Positions 45,476 to 57,140 of a stretch of DNA of 64,000 nt are shown one piece after another; the first letter of the stretch is position 1; each line of letters opens with the position of its first letter. Below the pieces are notes generated by a model, which had not been told where the DNA came from, searched no databases, and saw only the letters and a list, made by a program, of their open reading frames with translations. The stretch is taken from positions 31,263,764 to 31,327,763 of the forward strand of contig NC_061771.1 in NCBI RefSeq assembly GCF_022458985.1. Reading direction: 5' to 3'. The position numbers were made by a program, and so were the translations under genes. This DNA is from Mugil cephalus. Lineage: Eukaryota; Chordata; Actinopteri; Mugiliformes; Mugilidae.

Positions 45476-45854
45476 TTCTTCCTCTCCCTCTCCCACTAGA
45501 GTCCATTCATCAATATTACCTTCCTCCTCATCATCTAATCCGACCTCCTGAGTCTGTAACACTCAGCTTGGGTCTACAAGCCGGGTCACAAACATAAATC
45601 TGGAGCCACTGCTACTGGACGAAAACTGGTTCAATGCTCCTCAAATCACCAACAGAAAAGTCAGAACAGAGGGAATGAATGCACCAACTTGTTAGGAATT
45701 TTATCAAAACTGCGATTTTAAAGTGAACAGAAGTGGTTCATATAAAAGTCCAGGGTAACTTATCCTTTGACTTCTGTCTGTTGTTGTCTCAGTATTTGTC
45801 CATTAAGAAAAAAACAACAAACGAACAAAAATTAGAATCCTGGGAAAAAAGGGA
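45476..45854 (-). mobile_element. I-type LINE 5' region fragment
   Basis: Matches 55712-56100 with few changes. It is joined to the Rex1-like piece after a deletion of about 800 bp relative to the 54.7-56.1 kb copy. Confidence 0.5.
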
Positions 45855-46500
45855 GTCCAATGCAAAACATGAGCAAAAAGTAAAAGTAGTCCACAACGGG
45901 GAAATGCTTCTCCAATTCACACAAAAGAGGGGGAGGACGTCTTGTGATGTGACACTCTCTGGGTCCACAGTCACCTTTTTATCCTGCCTCAAACTAAGGT
46001 CGACAGAGGAAGTAAAGCGTGCAGGTCAGAGGTTGGAAAAAGTCAGAAGCAGACACTGGTCTGCTCTCTGTCCTGACACAAACGAGAAGAAGCCAACCAG
46101 ATTGTTCTCCCCTCACTGCCTTTGTCACCTCCTAGTTACCCTCCCCCACTGCTCACCTGTGGCTGCCAGGCTGCAGATCACCTGACCAGACAACCATCAG
46201 CTCTGAAATGACAGCTCTACGACCTGTTACCTGCCTTCACTTGTCTCCAGTCACAAACCAGTTTATGTCAACCACCAAGACATTCAGGGTTCTGTCCTCT
46301 TCACCAACTCAACTGTAATCGTCTGAACTGCTTTCTCGGTGCTCTCTCTCCAACCACTCCCACCGACAGACACCGTAGAAGAGGTCGAGTGAGTTTTAGA
46401 GTAAATGAAAAGAGAGAGCGGTGGTGGAGAGAAAACTGTGTTGAAGTAAATCAGAGAATATTTAATGTTATTTTCACTGTGTTTTTTTTTCCCTAAAGCA
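45855..46500. repeat. Upstream module A, copy 3
   Basis: Same module as at 8826. The shared 237-nt open frame is at 45949-46185. It leads directly into the promoter of TRIM copy 5. Confidence 0.7.
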
Positions 46501-47097
46501 GTCTGGTGAAGTCTTGTGTAGTTCTTCACTGTGTCCAGCAGAGGTCAGAAAAAACAACGATTATCAGAAGAGTTTGAAGTGAAAAACGAACACACGAAAA
46601 CAAAGTCTTATGAGCTGCAGTAAAGTCACACCTGGTAATAAAATAAGTAATAATCTCAGTGCACTTTAAACTGATCACATCTGAACTTGAAGTAAGAAAC
46701 AAACTGTGACAAACAGAGCTACAGTCAGAGGAGGAGCTAAATTGTAAAGACCAGATTCAACGCCACTTTACTGAAATGAAACTCAATTTTTTTCAGAGCG
46801 ACGGCAGAGCTGCAGTCCTGACAAACCTCTGTGTTTCTGTCTGAAAAAAAATATCTGAGTTCATCTGTTCTTTCTCAACATTGGACTCAAATACTGGTGA
46901 GTACAGCTGATAATATTTACTGTGTTTCAACAACCAGCATCAAAACTTAGAGCTTCAGTCCAACAGGAAGTTCCACTCTTTCTTCTTCACACTGACTCAG
47001 CATGTTTCTTTAGAAGTTCAATAACTCATCAGTAATCAATAAATCTCTACTTAAACTGTGTTTTTGTCTCTTCCTCTCTTGTTGTCAGTGTGTAGAC
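46501..47097 (+). promoter_or_regulatory. TRIM copy 5 promoter, exon 1 and 5' UTR intron
   Basis: A PRDI-like GAAGTGAAAA lies at 46576-46585. Exon 1 ends at 46896 and the intron is 46897-47088 (192 bp). The ISRE position is degraded (GAAACTCAATTT). Confidence 0.6.
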
Positions 47098-48735
47098 ATG
47101 TCTGCTGCCAGATGTCTGAGATCTAAAGATCAGTTTCTGTGCTCCATCTGTCTGGATGTGTTCACTGATCCAGTCACTACACCATGTGGACACAACTTCT
47201 GCAAACACTGCATCACTCAACACTGGGATACTACTGATCTGTGTAAGTGTCCCCTGTGTACAGAGATGTTCCACACTAGACCTCAACTGAAGGTCAACAC
47301 TTTCATCTGTGAGATGGTTGCTGAGTTCAGACATGAAGCTCAACAGAAAGCCAGCAGCTCAGAGCAACAAGCTGCCAAACCAGGAGAAGTTCCCTGTGAC
47401 GTCTGCACTGGAACCAAACTGAAGGCCCTGAAGTCCTGCCTGGTGTGTCTGCTCTCCTACTGTGACTCTCACCTGGAGCCTCATCTGACAATGTCAGGCC
47501 TGAAAAGACATCAGCTGATCCACCCTGTGGACAACCTGGAAGACAGGATATGTAGGAAGCACGATAAACCTTTGGAGCTATTCTGTAAGACCGACCAGAC
47601 ATGTGTCTGCCTGCTTTGCCCTGTTTTAGACCACAAGACACATGAGTTTGTTCCTCTGAAAGAAGAATATGAAGGAAAGAAGGCAGAGCTGGGAAAGACA
47701 GAGGATGAAATTCAGCAGATGATCCAGAAGAGACGACTGAAGATTGAGGAGATGAAAGAGTCAGTGAAGATGAGTAAAGATGCTGCAGACAGAGAGAAAG
47801 CAGAAGGTGTTCAGGTCTTCACTGCTCTGAAGGAGTCTGTTGAGAGAGGCCTGGACCAGCTCATAAAGGAGATTGAAGACAAACAGAAAACAACACAGAA
47901 ACAGGCTGAAGGTTTCATCAAAGATCTGGAACAGGAAGTTTCTGAGCTGATGAAGAGGAGCTCTGAGGTAAAGCAGCTCTCACGCTCTGAAGACCACCTC
48001 CACCTCCTCCAAAGCTTCTCCTCCCTGAAAGCTGCTCCACCCACCAGGGACTGGACAGAGGTCAGGGTCCGTCCACCATCATATGAGGGGACTGTGATGA
48101 GAGTTGTGACTCAGCTGGAGGAGACGCTCAGTAAAGACAAGAAGAAGCTTCTTGAGGCTGAGCTGAAGAGGGTCCAGCAGTATGCAGTGGATGTCACTCT
48201 AGATCCTGCTACAGCAAATTCTCACCTCATCCTGTCTGATGATGGAAAACAAGTTTACTGTGGTGACGTGAGGAACAATCTTCCAGACAACCCAGAGAGA
48301 TTTTCTAGATGTCCATGTGTTTTAGGAACGAAGAGTTTCGCTTCAGGCAGATTTTACTTTCAGGTTCAGGTTAAAGCAAAGACTGAATGGGATCTAGGAG
48401 TGGCCAGAGAGTCAATTAACAGAAAGGGAATCATCACACTGAGACCTCATGGTGGTTACTGGACTGTATGTTTGAAAAATGGAAATGAATACAAAGCCTG
48501 TGCTGGTCCTCCAGTGCGTCTCTCTCTTCATTCTCGTCCTGAAAAGGTGGGGGTGTTTGTGGATTATGAGGAGGGTCTGGTCTCCTTTCATGATGTAGAT
48601 ACTGCGGCTCTTATCTACTCCTTCACTGGCTGCTCCTTCAATGACAAACTTTACCCATACTTCAGCCCCTGTAATAACATTTGGGGTAATAACTCTGCAC
48701 CTCTGATCATCTGTCCTGTCAATCAAACTGTCTGA
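47098..48735 (+). CDS. TRIM copy 5: bloodthirsty-like E3 ubiquitin ligase
   Basis: 545 aa, complete, single coding exon. All RING ligands are present (C15 to C54), with K10 in place of the usual E just before the finger. The serine linker after RING is shorter ('KASSSEQQAAKPG'), and B-box 2 has 'CLLCPVLDHKTH' as in copy 3. The pre-PRY linker is the long form ('KKKLLEAELKRV'). SPRY loops are distinct ('FSRCPCVLGTKSFASG', 'PHGGYWTVCLKNG', 'NNIWGNNSAP'), with a C where other copies have W after 'WTV'. ATTAAA at 49097-49102 is the likely poly(A) signal. No BEL insertion is present at its 3' boundary; repeat X follows directly, showing the uninterrupted arrangement. Confidence 0.93.
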   Translation: MSAARCLRSKDQFLCSICLDVFTDPVTTPCGHNFCKHCITQHWDTTDLCKCPLCTEMFHTRPQLKVNTFICEMVAEFRHEAQQKASSSEQQAAKPGEVPCDVCTGTKLKALKSCLVCLLSYCDSHLEPHLTMSGLKRHQLIHPVDNLEDRICRKHDKPLELFCKTDQTCVCLLCPVLDHKTHEFVPLKEEYEGKKAELGKTEDEIQQMIQKRRLKIEEMKESVKMSKDAADREKAEGVQVFTALKESVERGLDQLIKEIEDKQKTTQKQAEGFIKDLEQEVSELMKRSSEVKQLSRSEDHLHLLQSFSSLKAAPPTRDWTEVRVRPPSYEGTVMRVVTQLEETLSKDKKKLLEAELKRVQQYAVDVTLDPATANSHLILSDDGKQVYCGDVRNNLPDNPERFSRCPCVLGTKSFASGRFYFQVQVKAKTEWDLGVARESINRKGIITLRPHGGYWTVCLKNGNEYKACAGPPVRLSLHSRPEKVGVFVDYEEGLVSFHDVDTAALIYSFTGCSFNDKLYPYFSPCNNIWGNNSAPLIICPVNQTV

Positions 48736-49177
48736 TCCATTTAATGATGTAACTTTGAGATCAATGAATGAACTTATTGATCTTCACTCTTTATCCACAC
48801 TCTGTACATATATGCTTTAATACTACAATACTGGTACAGCTGGTAACACAAAGATAGCAATGGATTAGAGAGATACGGTACAAACTCATTATTCTGGAAT
48901 GAAATGATTTCATTGTTAATTATGATAAAAATGTTCATATCAACTTGTTTTCTTTCATTAATGTTCTCATTCCTTCATTCATCAGTTTAGATTTAATTTT
49001 TGTTGGACTTTTACCTTTTACTTGTTTTAATGTTTTTACTCTCTTGATTCATTAAACTCTTGTGTGGAATTTTTGATAATTATAAAATGAGCTTCAATTA
49101 AAGTCCTAGAGCTGTGAACAAGATCGTGTCTGTGTCATCAGGAGAGTTTGTTGAAGACAAGAATCTCAAACTATTCT
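48736..49177 (+). other. TRIM copy 5 3' UTR and flank
   Basis: Conserved 3' UTR with ATTAAA at 49097, ending at 'agaatctcaaactat' (about 49174). Confidence 0.6.
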
Positions 49178-49490
49178 CCTATTGTTATATAACACAAACC
49201 CCTCTGACACTATTAGACAAGATTCCACAGTGTTACACATGATTGTACTACACAAATATAGAAGTTTATAGGAGAAATGAAATGAGTGATGTAACTTTAG
49301 ACTGAATGTGGGATTGACCCAGAGCTGTAAAAGACTGTAACATGAAGATGAGTTCCTGCAGATTGAAATAAAGTCACACTGTAAAAGAAAAGATGGACCA
49401 AACACAAGTCCTCTTGTTCTATGTTTGTTAGAATAATAATCACATGTAAACCTGAAGGAGAAACAGATCTTATCAAGGAGAGTTGAAGAT
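49178..49490 (+). repeat. Repeat X, copy 3
   Basis: The best + strand copy. Its second half ('aaataaagtcacac', 'aatcacatgtaaacctgaag') aligns with the TRIM promoter ('aataaagtcacacc', 'gatcacatctgaacttgaag'). It stops at the edge of a Tx1-type LINE before reaching an exon. Confidence 0.55.
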
Positions 49491-49519
49491 ATATAAATTA
49501 AATAGCACAAAAGTAATTC

Positions 49520-50335
49520 AAATTAAATTCCACTCCACCAAACAAGCAGACCGGACACCGAGGGCAGAGGTCACTGCTGTAGTGTTGTTAAAATCAGGAC
49601 CAGCCACATTTACAGTCGTCCTTAGTGTGGTGGGAGCAGTGGAGATCAGGACATGTGTGAGACCTGCTAAGGATCTGTCCTGAATGTCCAGCTGGGCCCC
49701 ATGAATCAGAGGTTCCTTCAGCAGCCAGTGTAGGGACATAGTGGGCTCCAGTCTCTTCTATAAAAACAGTCTCCAGGTTTTAAAAAAGCTCTGATAAAAG
49801 GCAGACAGGTTCAAAAAGTTTAAACAGTCAGTGTCATTAAAACAGGGGATAATCCAGTCCAAGTCCATTCACTTTCTTTAAAATACTACTCGTAATGCGT
49901 CTCCAAACCACATCAATGGGGCCAATGAGGAGCTTTTGTATGAAGTGGAGTCTAAAGGCGGCCTCTCTACTAGGCAGGTGGACCAGTCCCTGTCCCCCTT
50001 CTTCCTTTGGCAGGAACAGCACACACTGAGGAACCCAATGAAGCTCATCCCAGAAAACGTTCACAAGGATGGTCTGTAACTGTTTCCCGGGACCAGCAGG
50101 GGGCTCCACACAGGCCATCTTATGGCACAGACCGCATGAGACCAGGTTATTAGTGACCAGTGCTCTTCCTCTGTGGGACATCTGAGGTAGCAGCCATCTC
50201 CATTTTTCCAGCCTCCCCTTCACTTTCTCCACCACCCCATCCCAGTTTCTCTGTTCAGTAACTCCATCACCTAAAAACACTCTAAGATATTTAAAACCAT
50301 TTAGTTTCCATGTCAGTCCTACTGGTAGATTAGGA
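49520..50335 (-). mobile_element. Tx1/L1-group LINE, C-terminal part of ORF2
   Basis: The - strand frame 50280-49837 encodes 'EKVKGRLEKWRWLLPQMSHR' and 'VNVFWDELHWVPQCVLFLP', then 'KEEGGQGLVHLPSREAAFRL', typical of the region after the RT in fish Tx1-type LINEs. A further piece ('SLHWLLKEPLIHGAQLD') lies at 49739-49690. 5'-truncated and decayed. Confidence 0.7.
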
Positions 50336-50482
50336 AAATGTTAAGATTAGACTTAGACTAATTTTAGTGTCGTTTTGTATGCACAGGGTGTATACGGAAT
50401 GAAATTTAGTTGCACACGGCTCACGACAATGTAATAAAATTACAATGAAAGTACAATATAAAGTGCAGCAGCGATAGGAATG

Positions 50483-52435
50483 CAGGGGTGGATTAGCCAT
50501 AGGGAATTCCGGGACTTTTCCTGGTGGGCCGGTCAATAATGGGCCGGTGGCTGCCGTTTTTGTTTTTGTTTGTTTTTTAATTTAGTTTTTGCTGCGCCTT
50601 GCCATGGTTACTCTCCCGGCCAAGGGGCAGAGACATGCACAGAACTCCGCTGCAGCCTGCAGACACATTAGAGGCCCATTGGCTGGTCTGTCTAAAAAAT
50701 ACCTGACCCAGTGGCCCTATGACAGGCTACAGAGAGAGATAGTGAGAGATACTACAACAAAATGGAAAATGCAGCTACAAAGCGGAAAGGCGGAGCGGAA
50801 AAACAAAGAGATAAAAAAAAGAAAAGCTCTAGCAACCAATGCTGCTACAAGCAAAAATATTTCAGAAATGTTTGCTGTGGGGGCCAGGGTGGCCGGAGCG
50901 GCTTCAGGAGTGGGTCCCTCTCAGCAGCAGGTGTCGGACAGTGAGTCAAGTGAGGCTCCCGCTGCCATGGTGGTGCACAATCACGGGCTGACAAGCTCAG
51001 AGAGCCCTAAAAGAGTTGTCATTCGATCACAACATAGAGTCAATGATCACGACACAAACCATGGTGGGGGATGTGGGCGGGAGTTGCGGGACAGGCAGCT
51101 GCTGTGCCGGCAGACCAGCGAGTGGAGGCATATATGGTAAGCAACGTTAGCCTGGGGCTGGCTAGGCTACATTTTTGAGACATGTCCAAAACAAAGTAGA
51201 AAATGTTTTTACATTGAATGTGATGTGACCTAATTAACAGCATACTTGTGACAAAATATTAGCCCAGAGTTGAAGGGCCGTGACTGTGATATTATGGGTT
51301 GTTATTGTTCAGATGATTTAGCTAAGCTAGCTAACAGCTGCTAACGTCAGTCTCTTGTTGCCATAGCAACAGTAAACATAGACATGGACTAATGAGCTGA
51401 AAATAGAGATGCAGAATCAAGCTATATTGTAAATACATATGAGATACTTTGAATTTTAGCACAAAATACAAGTAAACCTAGTTTAATTTGCAATATTTGC
51501 CACTGAATTTATTGTAATCTTTGAATTATTTTATTGTTTACTGAGGTGATAACTATTTCGCAGGTAAAATTTGTGTGTAACTTTAATTTCTGTGTAAATG
51601 TGATTATTTCGTGGTTGAAGATTTTAATTTCAAACATCTGCATATCTTTTAAGTTCAATTAACAGTTATGCAGGTAGGTGTTAGGGCTCTTTTGAGACTC
51701 AAGTCATCCTTCATGACAGATAAATTTGTTCACCAAGTGTCACTACGTCACAAAAGGTTACATGGCTACATATACTTGTCAGCTGTTTTTGCTGTTTGCT
51801 GGCTGTGGACGAGGAAGTAGAGCAATACATACATGTGCACATACACGTATATGAGAATCCATATCTATTCAGACCTGTAATTCATATCTACTAATATCTA
51901 ACTTTTTCACACATCTATAGATCATTTTTATGGTCTCTACGGTTTCATAATGACTGACAAAACAAATGAGTTCCAGCTTTAATGCTGCTACTGTCTGTAA
52001 TATGTTTCTATTTATATTATTTGTCGGGACTTTTTGTTATTATCGTCCGAGTCTGGTTTTAATTAATGCTGGGCTTACACCAAAAGACAGTCACAGTCAC
52101 AGACTAAAAACTGAAAGGGTAGCATAAGGGCTCTTCCCGTTAGTCTTGTCCCACCCCTAGTCATGACATAACTTCTGTTGTGATTTGACACTATAACAAA
52201 TAAAGATCGATTGATTACTGATTGATTGATTGCTATAGCTGTCAGTGTTTGTCTTTGAGTTCATAGTTGCATGCTTTATTTGTTAACGGCTATCAAGGAA
52301 TATGACTCTCCTTTGTAGTTTGCATGAGAGAAGACGCCGCGATTTGTGGACTTCTATGTCGTGTCTGCTGATAATGTAGTGGGCTGGTCCGGACAGACAA
52401 TGCCAGGGCTGAATTTTTGTCCCAGTCCACCCCTG
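50483..52435 (+). mobile_element. hAT transposon (non-autonomous, 1953 bp) with perfect 8-bp target-site duplication
   Basis: Terminal inverted repeats begin CAGGGGTGGATTAG (left) and CAGGGGTGGACTGG (right, reversed). The flanks are identical 8-mers taggaatg (50475-50482 and 52436-52443), the hAT signature. A + strand frame at 50589-51140 resembles the N terminus of hAT transposases ('KRKGGAEKQRDKKKK' followed by a frame change to 'ALATNAATSKNISEMFAVG'). The catalytic part is missing, so it cannot move itself. It is inserted in the LINE 3' tail and is younger than it. Confidence 0.9.
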
Positions 52436-53420
52436 TAGGAATGTATCATGATGCAAGAGAAAAACTGTTTTAAAAAATGTTCAAAAATGTACAATAATGT
52501 TCACAGTGCAAAACAACGATGCAAAATGGCAGTAAAAGTGTATGTATATGTGTGAAACGGAGTCCAGTTAAGGGTTCTACAGTCTGATGGCAAGGGGGAA
52601 AAAGCTGTTGCAGAACCTGGTGGACTTGCACCGGATGCTGCGGAGCCTCTTTCCAGAGGGCAGCAGGGAGAACAGTCCATGGTGGGGGTGTGAGGGGTCA
52701 GTGATGATGTTACGAGCTGTTACACGTGATGAGATGTCCTGAATGGAGGGAAGAGGGGCCCCGATGATCCTCACCGCTCTCCTCACGTCCTTCCAGTCGG
52801 AGGCGCTGCAGCCTCCACACCACACAGAGAGGCAGCCGGTCAGAATGCTCTCTCTGGTGCTTCTGTAGAACGTCTTGAGGATGGGCGGGGGCAGGTGGGT
52901 TCTCCTCATCCTCCGCAGGAAGTGCAAGCGCTTCTGTGCCCTCTTGACCAGTGACGTGGTGTTCACAGACCAGGTGAGGTCGTCTGTGATGTGCACCCCC
53001 AGGAATTTAGTGCTGCAGGTGTACCAGGTTCAGGTGAAGAGTGGAGGAGATGGTGTCCTCAGTGGAGTGGTTCTGCCGGTAGGCAAACTGGAACGGGTCG
53101 AATGTGGATTATCATGATGGGAGTCAGTGCAACAGGCCGGTAATCGTTGAATGAGGTGACTTGAGGTTTCTTCAGCACTGGAACGATGGAGGCAGTCTTG
53201 AAACATGCTGGCACTGTGGCTTGGTCCAGCGAGGTGTTAAAAATGTGTGTTAGAACACCAGCCAGCTGACCTGCACATTCCCTGAACACCCGCCCAGGTA
53301 TGTTGTCGGGGTCTGGGGCCTTCCGTGAGTTGACTTTCCTCAGAGTTTTCAACACGTCGGCTGTGTCAAGGCAGAGTGCCTCCTCTTCCTGGTGGGGAAC
53401 AGCTTTCTCTGCTGGAGTAC

Positions 53421-54070
53421 TGTTACGTCCACCTGGTAAAACCAGGTGTCAGACAACACAACAACCAGTAAACAAACAAGTCTTGTGGAAATGAGCAAGC
53501 GTGATTTATTGTAACAAAGGAAAACACGCTAAGGTGAGGGAGGATGGGACTAAGAGGTTGTGCCAAATAAAATGAAAGTAATATAACAAAAGACGGCCTA
53601 TCTGAGCTACCTCTGGAAAAAGAAAATCAACAAAAATGCCTAACTGGCTTGTCTACCAAGAAACTTTCCCCAAAACAATACAGTGGTGGCACAACCCATA
53701 AACCTAGTGGAATAACAATAATCACCTACGTGAGTGCACAAAATGTACAGGGTACCCCGTCTTACCTAGTCCCAAAAACCTCCCACACAAACCTGAACAC
53801 ACAAAAGTCGCTGCAAGAGCACTAAGAGACAAAGACAGCAAAATCATGTGCAGCCAAATCAAGAGGCAGGAGAAAAGAGGCTGAAGGCCTGAGACGTCCT
53901 CCATCTTAAGGTTTCTCCTCTGTTGTGATTGGCCAACTGACGAGGTAATCATCCAATATCCTGTCTACACAGGTGAGCAGCATCTCTGCAGCCATTACCT
54001 GAAGAAATAACACAGGAAAGGGGAGGGGAGACACAAACACACAGAGTACCTGGCTGCCTGGCACATAACA
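53421..54070 (-). mobile_element. Solo LTR (probably Ty3/gypsy-type) with 5-bp target-site duplication
   Basis: 650 bp beginning TGTTACG and ending ATAACA, with TG...CA ends, flanked by the 5-mer agtac on both sides (53416-53420 and 54071-54075). An AATAAA read on the - strand (53505-53510) and a CCAAT box (near 53927) set the orientation. No internal region remains, as after LTR-LTR recombination. The ends are whole. It interrupts the LINE linker-RT junction and is younger than that LINE. Confidence 0.8.
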
Positions 54071-54935
54071 AGTACTGTTTAGTGCCTTGAACCTCCCAAA
54101 GAAGTTATTGAGTCCGTTGAGGAAGTCAGCATCAACTTCACCCACCGGGGGGTGGATTGTAGCCTATTATCGCCCGTATGCCTTGCCACATACTCCTGGT
54201 GTTGCTGGCGTCTTGGAAAAAGGTCTTGGATTTTCCAACTGTGGCTCCTCTTTGCTAACCTGATGGCACGGTTCACGTTGGCTCTCGCTGTCCTCAGTGC
54301 TTCCCTGTCGCCGGACTTGAAGGCTGAGTTCCGTGCTTTTAGCGTTTGTCGTACCTCCTCAGTCATCCAGGGCTGTTGATTGGCACGGGTGAGGATGTTC
54401 CTACTGGTGCTGACGTCATCTGTGCATTTATTGATGTAGGCTGACACAGTCATGGCATACTCATCGATGTTGGTCTGGTTGTCAAATGTGGCTGCTGCCT
54501 TGAACATGTCCCAGTCAGAGCACTCAAAACAGTCCTGGAGGGCCTCCATGGCCCCCTCAGTCCACACCCTCACCTTCTTCACTGTGGGTTTCGCTCTGAT
54601 TAGCAGGGGCTTGTATGCAGGAATTAGCATTTCAGATAAGTGGTCTGAAGAGCCGAGGTGGGGGCGGGGGGCTGCTCTGAATGTGTCTGATGTTGGTGTA
54701 AACCAAGTCTAGAGTATTCTCTCTCCCTGAGTTGGAAAATCCACGTATTGGTTGAAGTGAGGGAGAACAGTCTTCATGTTGGCCTGGTCAAAATCCCCAG
54801 CGATGATGAAAACATCCTTCGTGTGTACGGATTGCAACTCACTGATGGTCCGGTAGAGAACACTCATAGCCTCTTTAGTGTTAGCAGTGGGGGTCAAATA
54901 CACAGCAGTGATGCTAACAACTTTTAAAGATTTAA

Positions 54936-56100
54936 AACCAATTGCCAAAATCTCAACTCAATAAGATTCTGAAAGTTGTGATTTCTTTTCAACATTTCCA
55001 GCCTTAATTGGTTCATCACACTGCTTTGTCCGCCATCGAACAAGCTTCTATGTGCTGACCTCCTTTCCTCTCAATAGATTCCTTTGCCTCCACTAAAATA
55101 GAACTGAACACATATGATATCTGGTTTGTTTTTCATTTCCCTGATAAATCCTTTAAATTCTTGGTCATTTGCTTTGAGAGGTCTTGTGTTCCACTGTAGA
55201 ATAATCAACTTGCTTTATCTGCCTCCAGGCTTTTGGTGATCTGTTCCCAGGATACATCTTTCATCCCCAAAAACTTTTCATCTCCTCTCTCAATTCTTTT
55301 AATCTACTCTGATTTGTGTTAAACTTGATCTGTACTATTGATCACATAGGCCATAAACAAAAGCAGCTTCTCGACTGCCACTGCTGTTAGTTTTCTCCTC
55401 CTTTTTTAGGGAGCAGGTTCAATTTCCTGATGATACCTCTTCCCCTTTGGTCTTGTCCTCTCTTCACTCCCTCTGCATAAGTTTTGTTGTTCACTGCTTC
55501 CACCACCCTCTTCTTGACTTCACAGCCACCGAATGTCGTCCTGTTTTACCCTCCAGTTACAACATTTTATCCTGTCCATCGTTTTTGCACGGACTCATAT
55601 TAACATGCTCATCTTCCTTTCTGAATTCAAGGATTACTTTAAATTCCTCTCCTGTCATCCTCTGAGCTGTTCTCTTCCAAACTTCTTTTACTGTTTTGAT
55701 TTCCTTCATCTCACCTGTTTCTTCCTCTCCCTCTCCCACTAGGGTCCATTCATCAATATTACCTTCCTCCTCATCATCTAATCCTACCTCCTGAGTCTGT
55801 AACACTCAGCTTGGGTCTACAAGCCGGGTCACAAACATAAATCTGGAGCCACTGCTACTGAACGAAAACTGGTTCAATGCTCCTTAAATCATCAACAGAA
55901 AAGTCCAAACAGAGGGAATGAATGCACCAACTTATAAGGAATTTTATCAAAATTGTGATTTTAAAGTGAACAGAAAAGGTTCATATAAAAGTCCAGGGTA
56001 ACTTATCCTTTGGCTTCTGTCTGTTGTCGTCTCAGTATTTGTCCATTAAGAAAAAGACAACAACAAACGAACAAAAATTAGAATCCTCAGAAATAAATGA
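54936..56100 (-). mobile_element. I/Nimb-type LINE: ORF2 start, ORF1 end and 5' region
   Basis: On the - strand about 55210-55080 reads 'ILQWNTRPLKANDQEFKGF' and 'MKNKPDIICVQ', the start of ORF2 with its endonuclease. 55805-55557 is an acidic ORF1-like piece. The part 55100-55500 matches 8510-8825 and 55712-56100 matches 45476-45854. Decayed, with no RT. Confidence 0.6.
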
Positions 56101-56750
56101 AATCCAATGCAAAAAACAAGCAAAAAGTAAAAGTGGTCCACAACGGGGAAATGCTTCTCCAATTCACACAAAAGAGTGGGAGGAAGTCTTGTGATGTGAC
56201 ACTCTCTGGGTCCACAGTCACCTTTTCGTCCTGCCTCAAACTAACGTCGACAGAGGAGGTGAAGCGTGCAGGTCAGAGGTTGGAAAAAGTCAGAAGCAGA
56301 CACTGGTCTGCTCTCTGTCCTGACACTAACGGGAAGAAGCCAACCAGATTGTTCTCCCCTCACTGCCTTTGTCACCTCCTAGTTACCCTCCCCCACTGCT
56401 CACCTGTGGCTGCCAGGCTGCAGATCACCTGACCAGACAACCAGCAGCTCTGAAATGACCGCTCTACGACCTGTTACCTGCCTTCACTTGTCTCCAGTCA
56501 CAAACCAGTTTATGTCAACCACCAAGACACTCAGGGTTCTGTCCTCTTCACCAACTCAACTGTAATCATCTGAACTGTTTTCTGGGTGCTCTCTCTCCAA
56601 CCACTCCCACCGACCGACACAGCAGAAGAGGTCGAGTGAATTTTAGAGTAAATGAAAAGAGAGAGCGGTGGTGGAGAGAAAACTGTATTGAAGTAAATTA
56701 GACAATATTTAATGTTATTTTCACTTTTGTTTTTTTTCCCTAAAGCAGTC
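56101..56750. repeat. Upstream module A, copy 4
   Basis: Same module as at 8826, with the shared open frame at 56196-56432. It leads into a TRIM promoter and exon 1 that no longer have a coding exon. Confidence 0.7.
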
Positions 56751-57140
56751 TGGTGAAGTCTGGTGTAGTTTTCCTCTGTGTCCAGCAGAGGTCAGAAAAG
56801 ACAACAACTATCAGAAGAGTTTGAAGTGAAAGAAAAAAACACATTTAACTATTTTTTTGATCCGCAATAGAGTCACACCTGGTAATAAAATAAGTAATAA
56901 TCTCAGTGCACTTTAAACTGATCACATCTGAACTTGAAGCAGGAAACAAACTGAGACAAACAGAGCTGCAGTCAGAGGAGGAGCTAAACTGGAAAGACCA
57001 GATTCAACGTCACTTCACTGAAATGAAACTCAAACTTTGTCAGAGCGAAGGCAGAGCTGCAGTCCAGACAAATCTCTGTGTTTCTGTTTGAACAAAATTC
57101 AACTGAGTTCATCTGTTCTTTCTCAACATCTGACTCAAAT
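56751..57140 (+). pseudogene. Orphan TRIM promoter and non-coding exon 1 (coding exon lost)
   Basis: Aligns base for base with the promoters of copies 2 and 5, including the PRDI-like GAAGTGAAAG at 56823-56832 and the ISRE-like GAAACTCAAACT near 57026. Exon 1 runs to 'tctgactcaaat' at 57140, where an L2-type LINE starts four bases before the expected donor ('actg' then GTGAGT). No RING-to-SPRY sequence follows, so this is the remnant of an eighth TRIM unit. Confidence 0.75.

Larger units (their letters stand above)
50336..54935 (-). mobile_element. Rex1/CR1-like (jockey-superfamily) LINE, internally deleted, hosting a hAT element and a solo LTR
   Basis: Reading leftward on the - strand: endonuclease (54935-54709, 'FIIAGDFDQANMKTVLPHF'), linker (54630-54079, 'QQPWMTEEVRQTLKARNSAF'), RT start (53355-53100, 'VNSRKAPDPDNIPGRV', 'DYRPVALT'), then C terminus (52996-52577, 'DDLTWSVNTTSLVKRAQKRL', 'LPSGKRLRSIRCKSTRFCNS'). 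The central RT, including the catalytic FADD box, is deleted at about 53095. The 3' tail is split by the hAT element and ends near 50336. The LINE minus its inserts is about 2 kb. The clade name is tentative; the element type is clear. Confidence 0.75.

Noticed and set aside
50589-51140. A host gene at the 183-codon + strand frame
   Set aside because: It lies wholly inside the hAT element with defined ends and target duplication, and its composition fits a decayed transposase N terminus.
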